This document shows, one piece after another, positions 32,121 through 40,773 of a stretch of DNA of 64,000 nucleotides. The position numbers and the translations under genes were made by a program. A model generated the notes under the pieces. It was not told the origin of the DNA. It did not search any database and was given only the letters and a program-made list of their open reading frames with translations. The first letter of the stretch is position 1. Every line of letters starts with the position of its first letter. The DNA comes from Marsupella aquatica (lineage: Eukaryota; Marchantiophyta), in contig OZ316892.1 in assembly GCA_973895155.1 (NCBI GenBank), forward strand, positions 1,364,001 through 1,428,000, written 5' to 3'.

Positions 32121-33284
32121 CTATGGTGTAAAAGCATGACACCATGCTTCATGTATCAATCGTGCTGCTGCCTGTGGCAAGGCCTGTCCAGTGCCCCACA
32201 CTGGTGGCACCACACTGCCAACAGGTAATCCCCGCATGATCTGTTCCTCATGTGACTCCTCCAATGGTGAAACATCTGTTGCATGCGCATTATCCTCAAT
32301 CAAATCATCAGGTCCAGTAATTACACCACTGAATGCTGCCAAAGACAAGAGTGTGGATTTAGGGCCTCCCACAGGTCCACTAAATCTCACTAGCAACCTG
32401 CTCAACCGAGCATCTCTTGACTGCCAATCAGGTCTATATGACATTGATTCATGATTCCAAAAATCAAGAATAAATCCCATGGGGTAGAGCACCGCACATC
32501 CCACCAACACATCATATGACTTTGCCTTAGTCAAAATAGCTTGCGCCTGTATCTGTGAGCTATCTATAGCATGACCTTCCTGAATCCTCAAATCAAGTGG
32601 TCTCCTGGTGATATGCTGTGTAGGTGTAGGTCCCCCCAATGAAGTTTGAATGGGAAAGGGACAATCCTCCAAATCCTCTGGACGCAATCCCAATCCACGT
32701 ATGACAAACTTCCCCAACATCAAGGGCTGAGCACCAGTATCCAGTAACACTCTCTCTGGCTGGTATACTGTTCCAGATGGCCCAACTAATGGAAAGATAC
32801 CACTCCAATTATCCAATGACACAACACTAGGTTTAAACCTAGTCCTCTCAAATGCAGGGCGTGTTGGTAAATCCACCAACCTTGTTGTTGCTGCATGCCA
32901 TGTCTCACTAGTAGCAATAGGTGGCATGGTCTTCACTACTTCAACATTGCAAGCTACTTTTGCATGGGAAGCAACCACTGGAGTGTCCTCATAGAGTGTA
33001 GCTATCAATCTGAACACTTTTGCAGGAACAACTCCCAAGTTTAGCATGTTTGTCACTAAAAATAATGGGGTGTGTACTATAGTAGTAGCCGCCCCCAGCA
33101 GGGTACCTATCATCCTTGCTGCATCACTACCTGATTCTGCCAACTTACCCACGCTAGGGTTTGTTCAAACCGGGTTCATGGAGGCAATCTGAACTGTCTC
33201 TAACAATGTAAAAGACTGAGGAAGCTTTGTCTGCCAACGTGCATCCCCCCTCTGTGGATCTAGCTCCACTACTACTCCTTGGGG
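32121..33284 (-). pseudogene. gypsy-C retroviral-type aspartic protease region
   Basis: The main open frame is 33152-32121; the same frame extends upstream to the repeat boundary with a single TGA near 33165. The active site is LLDTGAQPLMLG, Asp codon at 32741-32739. Flanking sequence (LPTRPAFERTRFK, then YDVLVGCAVLYPMGFILDF) fits a retropepsin fold. A TAG at 32123-32121 ends the frame 27 bases before the MITE; the frame then runs on into the methyltransferase. Confidence 0.8.
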
Positions 33285-36020
33285 TGTCGCGCCGCTAACC
33301 TGGGCCTTAAATCCAGTTTAGTGCCATGGTGAGACCTCGACCACCAGTAAGGGTGAGGGTTCGGGCAAGGAGGTGTGTAGTGACCTCAATTAGCCCTAAG
33401 TCGGGCTAAGTCGATATACTTACCGGTATGACACCTGAATAATTCGTACTAGTCATAGGTATATTTGTTTTCCACCGCTGGAATATTCCCTCAGTTAGCG
33501 ACTCGGACTAACTCCCGGCTTGGGGCCTTTCAAGCCATCGACATGACAGGACCTTGTGACATACAATGAGTGGCAATCCCTACCATTAGTCCGCACCCGG
33601 TACGTCCCTTAAAATGGCGCCTTTACCCAGACAAAGCATACACACAACACCAGTTACTTGCAGAAACATTAGGGGGACAAGACTACATTTACTCAGCGAA
33701 GCATCAGTTTACATGGTTGACTCGACTTCAAAGGGGGTCAGCAGGCCCAACGGCAGTCGATGCCCAGTCTCTACGAGGCCTTGCCTCGCACTTGCCCAGC
33801 AAGCTCGACTCTGGCTCTCACTCCTTGGTGCACTCTGACCCTGCTCAGGCCAGGACTCCCCGTGCCTCACCTTCCCTCTGCTGAGATAACTAAGCCTTCT
33901 CCCGCTTTCCATAGCGGAAGGGGAAGCCTAAATACTACAATCGCGGAGGAGAACCGGAGGATCCTACCTTCCGGGGTACTACCTATTGACTACTGGCCGC
34001 GCCGCACTGACTGGTTGACCGTCGACGACAAGGTGCTGACCGGGATGGCAGCGGCCAATCCTACTGACAAATTCTAGTCCGTTGATGGACTCCATCCTAC
34101 GTTGGCTAATCCTAACTAATCCGGCCCTAATTCTTCTTATTGCCGCTAATCGGCGCCTAATTACAGTCATTCTGTCGTTACGCCTAACCAAAAGATGTCG
34201 CTGACTTAACTGCCTCGCGCGGCGCCTGCTTCCACCCTTCGCTAACTACCCCTTACGTGTGTGCAGTGGTTGGACCAGGGCTGGTCCCCTTGTCGGGACG
34301 AGACCTCGAGCCGCCTTGATCAGAGGTGAGCCCAGGTTTTCCCCGTTGGAGGACGAGCAGGGTAATGCGGTCCTGCAAGGCCTTGTTGTCCCGTACCGCC
34401 TCCTCCGCCTCATTTGCAGCTTCATCAGCCTCGGTCGGGAGCCGCGCTACCTCCAGATTGAGCTGGTCGATGGAGTCGCGATGGATCTGGTCCTGCGCTA
34501 GCAATTTATCTCGTTCGGCGGAGAGACTAGCCACCTGCTGTGCTGCCTGCAGGAGTTGCTTGTTGAGGTCGGTCAGGCTGGTAATCCGAGCCGAAGATTC
34601 TGAGCGTAATTGAAGCACGGTGTCGTCCAGCTTCTTGAGTTCAACCTGCGCTCCGCTTAACTCGTGGGTTAGTCCGTCCCTCTGTTCAACAGTGCGGACT
34701 AACTCCTCGTGGCGGGTAGTTGTCTCCTCCTCGAGGTGCTCTACCAGCATCTGGAGGCGCCCGATCTCATTCCCCTTCGCCATGAGTTCTTCTTCCAAGC
34801 GGCTTACGATCCGTGGTTGGTGCTCTAACATGAAGAAGGCTGGTTGAAAGTACACCGCGACTTGTTGTCCGATGTATGTAGCCAGCTCCCCAGACATAGT
34901 CTGGCTAAACTTCTGGACCAGGTCATAGGCCATGGTCCCCGGGGCTACTTGGTAGTCCTCCATCCTCTCGGGTACCGGTGGCTCCTCGGGTGGAGCAACG
35001 ATCTCCTCTGTAGTCAGCGCTGGGGAGGGGAAGATATCTTCAGGTGGTGGAGGGATTGGGGGTGGTTGTACTGCGGGTAGTGGAGGCTCAACAGAAGGGG
35101 GCGGCGGAATTTCCACATGAGGAGGTGGCGGAGTATTAGTCGGGGCTTCCGGCTCGGGGTTTGCCCAAGGGACGGTAGTCCGTGTGCTCGGGGTTGCCCC
35201 CTCCGGGGTGGGGGTGACATTAGCCGGGGCTGAGGTGGCCATATTCTTTCCTCTGGCCTCCCGCCGTGCCTTGTACCAGGCGAGGATAATGGCGATATGA
35301 CTTCCTAAGTAAGTCTTCCCCCCAATAGCCATACCACCCTGAGCCCGCTTCAGCTCCCCCGAGAATCTTCGGTAGAAGAATTGGGCCCAGTTTCGTCGCT
35401 TGTACTGTTGCACCTGCACGATCGTGTAGAGGGAAATCTTGGATCGTGGCTCAATCATGTGTAGGGTAGTCCGTATGAAGTTAAGCCGCTCCATACAGGT
35501 TAAGTTGGTGCACGCCCCCTGCTTGTATCCGTTGTCCGTCTTACCCTCGGGTTTGAAGTGCCGCGGCGTATACTCCTTATCCCAAATTCGGATTTCCACC
35601 GGCACCGGCCCGGTTGGTAGGCAGAAGATTTGTGTTAACCGATGCTCCGTGAGTGATAAGGCCTGCCCCGAAACCTTGGTGGTCGACGCGTCAGTGTCAA
35701 AATTGGAGATGAACTCACAAATCTCCTTCGGCCCGGTGGCGCACGGCCTCCATAGCAAGTGGGCGAACCGCTCCAACTGATGCTCCTTGAGATAGTCCGC
35801 ATGTTTGAGTTTCTTGATCGCGATCCAGACTACTTCGGGGATGCGGATTACCTGTAATAAGTTGGACTTCGGGTTATCCGGGGGCCGTCGGGTCTGGTTG
35901 GTCGGGGGGTTTGCCGGGGCAGGTGCAGGCGCGGCGTTGGTCCGCGTTGTTGATTCGGGGGCCATCATAGTCCTTGGCCGCTTACGAGGACGTTGTCTGG
36001 GGGGGAAAATGTGGTTCTTG
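33285..36020 (-). mobile_element. retroelement-like unit, longer copy 2
   Basis: Contains the complete 571-codon ORF and a 3' region (34250-33285) ending in ...CGACA on the minus strand. The 3' region matches copy 1 with roughly 4-5 percent differences. No copy of the terminal region is found upstream of the ORF, so if it is an LTR element the 5' LTR is missing. Confidence 0.6.
34253..35968 (-). CDS. 571-residue retroelement-associated coiled-coil protein
   Basis: The ORF is intact, starting MMAPESTTRTNAAP. Residues about 35-215 form a globular region (VVWIAIKKLKHADYLKEHQL, then EHRLTQIFCLPTGPVP and RRNWAQFFYRRF) resembling the putative plant transposon protein or mobile-domain type found in plant retroelements. 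A Pro-rich linker (about 275-345) is followed by a long coiled coil (about 385-540) starting RLEEELMAKGNEI. It carries no enzyme motif. It may be a gag-like or accessory protein of a non-autonomous element; this is inference. A truncated copy is at 27327-28298. Confidence 0.55.
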   Translation of the reverse strand: MMAPESTTRTNAAPAPAPANPPTNQTRRPPDNPKSNLLQVIRIPEVVWIAIKKLKHADYLKEHQLERFAHLLWRPCATGPKEICEFISNFDTDASTTKVSGQALSLTEHRLTQIFCLPTGPVPVEIRIWDKEYTPRHFKPEGKTDNGYKQGACTNLTCMERLNFIRTTLHMIEPRSKISLYTIVQVQQYKRRNWAQFFYRRFSGELKRAQGGMAIGGKTYLGSHIAIILAWYKARREARGKNMATSAPANVTPTPEGATPSTRTTVPWANPEPEAPTNTPPPPHVEIPPPPSVEPPLPAVQPPPIPPPPEDIFPSPALTTEEIVAPPEEPPVPERMEDYQVAPGTMAYDLVQKFSQTMSGELATYIGQQVAVYFQPAFFMLEHQPRIVSRLEEELMAKGNEIGRLQMLVEHLEEETTTRHEELVRTVEQRDGLTHELSGAQVELKKLDDTVLQLRSESSARITSLTDLNKQLLQAAQQVASLSAERDKLLAQDQIHRDSIDQLNLEVARLPTEADEAANEAEEAVRDNKALQDRITLLVLQRGKPGLTSDQGGSRSRPDKGTSPGPTTAHT

Positions 36021-36021
36021 A

Positions 36022-37140
36022 GGAAGCACCGGGCCTATGGCTGCTAGTGTCAAGAGAGAACTTAAGTTAAGATCATGATTACTATTCTAGACTGGGTAGC
36101 AGACACCACAAGGAACGGTTCCGTGGATGAAAGCACAACATCATAACTCTTTTCTCCATACCTACGAACTATTGCCTCCTTGGCAGCTACCTTGGGTCGA
36201 GTTACAAAACGAATATCTCCCAACGAGAAAGAAACGGGAGGCTCATCGGAGGGAGGTTTGTTGAGATCCATCTCAATACAAGATAAAAATTGTGCAAGCC
36301 CAATCCTGCCCGTAAACTACATAAGGGTATACAATTGGCTCTATTGAATTTAATACCGCAGTTGCAAATGCTTCCCCAAAGTGAAAAGTCATATGCTAGC
36401 GCATTATCTCTTTTTAGAGTACATGAATTCTAATAAGGAAAGGATTAGGGAGAGGAAGAATAGGTACTGGTCTGGGCATTATCGTACTATCAAATATTCC
36501 ATCCAACTAATTTTTATTCTAATGACAAGAAATAGAATCATTCAACAAAAAGATCATCTATTTCAAACAAATATCATGCATTGAATTAACTCTAAGTATT
36601 TATACATGCAGACGTTTATCTTAATAGGTTGATCTTCTTTTGAATGAAAATACTATCTGAAGGTCCAACTCATACAAAATACCTCTGGCCGAGCCGAAAC
36701 TCTAAGCAAGAGTGCATGAGTGGGTCTACTTCATAAGGATTTCACCCAAAAGGGAGCATATGATGTCAAGGCATTGTTGAGCACTTTCCAACTCTTTAGA
36801 ACTTAATAACCATCTCCTATCAAATGACAACACTTTCTGAAGGTCCGACTCATACAAAATATCCCTGGCCGAGCCGAAGCTCTAAGCAAGAGTGCATGAG
36901 TAGGTCTACTTCATAAGGGTTATATTCATAGAAGAGATCATCAAGTCCAATGGATTTTTAAGACTTCACAACTTAGTTGACGAAAAATGGGGAGTGAGGG
37001 GAGAGAGTCTCTCTCCTCTTTATTTATAGTGCTCACACCTCAAGCACACGGATCAAGCATGGCACACGGATGGAAGCCATGTGCCACACATCCAAGGCAA
37101 GTAAGTGTGCTAGTACTGTAGTTACGTGAGTGGAGCAACT
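36022..37140. repeat. spacer with 180-bp tandem duplication
   Basis: Segments at about 36650-36741 and 36830-36920 share CTGAAGGTCC(A/G)ACTCATAC, GGCCGAGCCGAA and CAAGAGTGCATGAGT. The rest, including a 69-codon ORF at 36062-36271, is unrecognised. It lies downstream of gypsy-A on its strand and could include that element's 3' LTR, which cannot be proved because its 5' LTR is not in the window. Confidence 0.5.
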
Positions 37141-37145
37141 GTAGA

Positions 37146-37420
37146 CAGTACACTGTAGTATGTACACTGTAGATCATACACTATAGCATGCATACTGTAG
37201 ATCGTACACTGTAGCATGTACACTGTAGATCGTACACTGTAGCATGTACACTGTAGCATGCACACTGTAGATCGTACACTGTAGCATGCACACTATAGGT
37301 CTTGCACTGTAGCATGCACACTGTAGATCGAATAATATAGCATGCATACTGTAGACCGTGTACTGTAGCATGCACACTGTAGGTTGTGCACTGTAGCATG
37401 CACACTATAGACTGCATATG
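37146..37420. repeat. minisatellite, 28-bp unit made of two 14-mers
   Basis: Alternating ACTGTAGCATGCAC and ACTGTAGATCGTAC repeat about ten times as 28-mers with point differences. The 14-mers contain the palindromes GCATGC and GATC. Apparent ORFs across it are repeat by-products. Confidence 0.88.
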
Positions 37421-37497
37421 CAAGAATTTAAACTACTATCCTATACTACTAAGCTATACTTAGGAGGAACTTACTAAACAAAGAATCCCCACGACAT

Positions 37498-37662
37498 ATC
37501 ACCCCTACTAAACCTGTGCAGCCTCCGGTCTGCACCACACTTTAATAGTCACCCCTACTAATTTTGTGCATCTTGTAGTCTGCACCATACTTAATAGTCA
37601 CCTCTACTAATCTTGTGCATCTTGTAGTCTGCACCACACTTAATAGTCACCCCTACTAATCT
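37498..37662. repeat. 49-50-bp tandem repeat, three and a half copies
   Basis: The unit CACCCCTACTAATCTTGTGC continues with a TTGTAGTCTGCACC block and ends TTAATAGT. Copies start near 37500, 37550 and 37600, with a partial copy near 37648. It sits right after the stop codon of gypsy-A integrase. Confidence 0.85.
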
Positions 37663-37668
37663 CTTACT

Positions 37669-39204
37669 TTACTCAATGAATATTTCTTCCTCTTGCTTTT
37701 CAGGTTCTTCATCTTCTTCTTCTTCTTCCTCTTCTTCCTCTTCTTGGTCTGAATCGATGGGATCTTCCTCTAAAAAACGTGTTCGCCTTTTGAATATTTT
37801 CACTCTTTTTCCTGCATAAGGCACACGATGAATTGCTCCATCCAATTCACGGAGAGTGTAAGTGGAATTTGGGTGAGTAGTAACTACCACAAATGGGCCC
37901 CTCCAACGTTGTGCAAATTTCTTGATCGATGAGTGATCTTGTCCGAGACCGCCTTCAGAAACTAAGACCCAATCCTCTTCTTGGATTGTCTTGGGTCTCA
38001 ATCGATGGGTCTTGTCAAAGCGGGATTTGTTAGCCATTCTCTTTTGCTTCAATTGTTTAATGGCACCTTGGATCTTTGTAGGAGTGTGATCAAACTGCTC
38101 TATGCGACGAAGAATCAAATCCTCTTGAGATACACCATCCTCCCACTCTATTGCCCTCCAACTATTAATGTCTTCTTCTATTGGCATGAGTGGAAGTTGA
38201 CCATTGATCAACTCTGAAGGTGCATATCCTGTTACCGATGTGCAAGTTGTTCTGTGTGCCATGAGTGCTAGGGGAAGGAAATTTGGCCAAAATGAGGTTC
38301 TTCCCTTGCATGCCTTAATCAAGGCATTCACAATTGGTTGGTGTCCCCTCTCACTCTTGCCATTACCTTCAGGATTGTAAGCAGTTGTCAATTTGAGATT
38401 CACCCTAAACTTCCTGAAAAATGCAACCGCTTCCTCTGCATTGAGCTCCCCTCTGTCTGCCCTCATGCGATCAAAGCATCCATACCTTGCAATGATGTCC
38501 TCCAATACAAATTTGCATATTGCCTCGGTCTTATTTGTTGTCAAGGCTCTACCTTCAATGTAAGAGGAGAGGTCCTCAATAGCCAAAACAAGGTACTTGG
38601 CTCCTCTTACTCCTCTCGGCATGTGTACCACATCTACAGCCCATTGGTAGTGTAGGGAAAGAGGGTACGTGGGTTTTAGTCCATCTCTATGCTTCACCTT
38701 CGAATAGAGTTGACACACTTTGCAAGTTTCCACATACTTGCTTACATCTACATACATTCCTGACCACCAATATAGTCTTCGAATCCTTTCATAAGTAGCT
38801 TCTCGCCCCTTATGTCCTGCCATGTCGGAATCATGTAAGTCATGTAAAATTTTGTGTTTCTCTTCATCTCTACCAATGACCCTTAGAAGTATGTGCCCCT
38901 TCTTCTTTGGATGCTTCCAAAGGGATCCACCTCTTACCATGAATTGGTAAGACTTCTTTCGAATTTTGTTGAAGTCTTGCTTACTCCATGTTGAATCTTT
39001 CTGCAACGTGGTAAGGTAACGTCCTATCTGTAACAATTCCCCAGAATAAGCTTCCTCTTCAAACCTCAATTCCCCTTCATCTTCTCCATATGTACTATGA
39101 AGGCACATTCCTTGGTCCTCCTCGTCCCTATAGCGAGCTCGGGAAAGCATATCAGCTACTGGATTATCTCTCCCAGCAATGTGCTTTAACTCAAGATTAA
39201 ACAT
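37669..39204 (-). pseudogene. gypsy-A RNase H end and integrase
   Basis: 511 open codons. The start (MFNLELKHIAGRDNPVADML) is the RNase H/connection end. The H2C2 zinc region (HDSDMAGHKGR, then CKVCQLYSKV) and integrase core follow: AVDVVHMP, RADRGELN and NPEGNGKSERGHQ provide D, D and E with about 34 residues between the last two. The tail is a long acidic run (EEEEEEEEEDEEPEK). The ORF itself is open, but an in-frame TGA just upstream (ML*WIAF, normally Arg) separates it from the reverse transcriptase, so this is part of a dead polyprotein. Confidence 0.85.
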
Positions 39205-39205
39205 T

Positions 39206-40285
39206 CTAATGAATGCTATCCATCAAAGCATTGCAATATCTGGAGTATCACAATTGGCTATCATTCCCAACAAGGGTAGGCAATCTGTCTCCAATATTAC
39301 ATTTGCTCCTATCAAATAGTCTCTTTCTTGGCGAAGTGCTACCTTCGCACCCCATAACTCTCGTTTTACTTGAGGATAATGCCTCTGTCTTTCTGTAAAT
39401 ATTTTTGCCCCAAACCGTGCGGCAAACCTTTGTCCTTCCTCATCTTGCCCAACTGCCCATCCAGATGCGTGAGGACTTGAGTCAATGGTCACAATTATTG
39501 GGTCAATACCATTGTACTTCAGAGGTCGTAATACCGGTGAGCTAGTCAAAGCTTCTTTCAATTGTTGCATAGCCTTTGTATGGCCTGCACTCCATACAAA
39601 CCTCACATTCTTCCTTAGAAGATCATAGAGAGGTTCTGCAATGTGAGCAAAATGTGGTATCCGTATTCTGTAGAAGATGCAGGCCCCAAGAAATCTCCTT
39701 ACCTCTGAGGTAGTTCTGCAGTTCTCCATATCCTTGATGGCATCCACTTTTGCTTCACATGGTCTTCTTCCATAAGGGCCACAAACTTGCCCTACTACCA
39801 TGATCTCTTGTAACCCGAAAGCTGACTTCTCTCCAGATAGAGTTACTCCTACTTCCTTGAGTCTTTGTAGAATAGCTCCCACATCTTGTAAGTGCTCCCA
39901 CACAAACTGTCTTAGACCATCTCCTCTAAGTGTTTGATCCCTCTCCTTGTACAAACACCCTTTTATGGGGATGTCATCAAGAAAAGGTCTAGTCTTCTCT
40001 GGAACAAACGGTTGCAAAATCCTATTCATGGCATTTTGTATATGGGCCACTGAGTTAGTTGCACCTTGAGGAAGGGTGCACATTCTCAACAACCCTAGTG
40101 GCGTTCTCATAGCAGTAATGTCTCTGCTATCTTGGGCAAGCTAAAACTGATCATACCCTGAGTATAAGTCGCCAATGGAGTAGATTGCTCTCCCAGCAAA
40201 CTCCTCAGCAAACTCATCCACCACAGGTCCTGTGCCCACATTCCTTATGGTGACCTTGTTTGGTGGCTGCATGTCTTGAATGAAC
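39206..40285 (-). pseudogene. gypsy-A reverse transcriptase (C-terminal part) and RNase H
   Basis: Continues from the piece at 57399-58155 across the gypsy-B insertion: the frame here starts at IQDMQPPNKVTIRNVG, and YSIGDLYSGYDQF, CTLPQGATNSVAH and FLDDIPIKG (catalytic Asp pair) follow. RNase H: IVTIDSSPHASGWAVGQ, RELWGAKVAL and ETDCLPLLGM. A TAG near 40140 replaces a Gln codon (DQF*LAQ). The TGAAC at 40281-40285 is the left target duplication of gypsy-B. Confidence 0.87.
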
Positions 40286-40384
40286 TGTAGATAGGCAGTA
40301 ATTCCAAAGTCATGAAGAAAACCGGAAAATTTTTAAATTTTTGAAGTAGTTAAACTATATTTGCTGATAACTCGAGTAAACTAA

Positions 40385-40600
40385 ACTCTGCCGAAGATTA
40401 AGAGTTTAAGAGTTGAAGAGTTAAAGTGTTTAAGAGTTTACGGGTTTACGAGTAAACCCTACTTTAATAGTTTAAGAGTTTAAGAGTTGAAGAGTTGAAG
40501 TGTTTAATAGTTTAAGAGTTTAAGGGTTTACGAGTAAACCCTACTTTAAGACTTTACGACTTTAAGAGTTGCGACTTGCGAACTGGCGAGCCCCGCGATT
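40385..40600 (+). repeat. GAGTTTAAG-type short repeats with two AAACCCTA boxes
   Basis: An 8-9-base theme (AGTTTAAG, AGTTGAAG, TTTACGAG) is repeated some twenty times upstream of the ORF at 40774. GAGTAAACCCTACTTTAA occurs twice (near 40450 and 40532). AAACCCTA is the plant telobox, often near promoters. The same repeats recur at 43380-43490, 53381-53596 and 56376-56486. Confidence 0.75.
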
Positions 40601-40773
40601 GTGACAGGCTACGGCTAACTCCAACGGGACTTTGCAACAAAACGAGGAGCAGGCCTTGAAGGGGGAGGAATCCAGAACATAGGCGCTCACTCCTGACTTC
40701 TCTTCCGCTGCATCTTTCATCGCTCTTGACTCCAAACAATTCTTCGCGTAGCTCAGTGAGCAGAATTTGAGCT

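Larger units (their letters stand above)
28276..33284 (-). mobile_element. gypsy-C: decayed Ty3/gypsy element carrying a C5-methyltransferase
   Basis: Minus-strand order is aspartic protease, cytosine-5 methyltransferase, reverse transcriptase, RNase H, integrase. The integrase is cut at about 28276. No LTR or primer site is visible; the left end (33284) abuts the end of repeat copy 2 directly. Many stops and frameshifts mark it as an old, incomplete copy. A MITE at 31739-32094 splits it. Confidence 0.85.

Noticed and set aside
33285-34265. 5' LTR of gypsy-C
   Set aside because: No primer-binding site follows it and gypsy-C coding sequence begins immediately; the matching segment at 26225 likewise ends a separate unit.
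37174-37423. Cys/Tyr-rich minus-strand ORFs (repeated VCMLQCT-like peptides)
   Set aside because: They are translations of the 28-bp minisatellite; absence of stops follows from the repeat sequence.
40440-40560. Interstitial telomere repeat
   Set aside because: AAACCCTA occurs only twice, not in tandem; it fits isolated telobox-like motifs.
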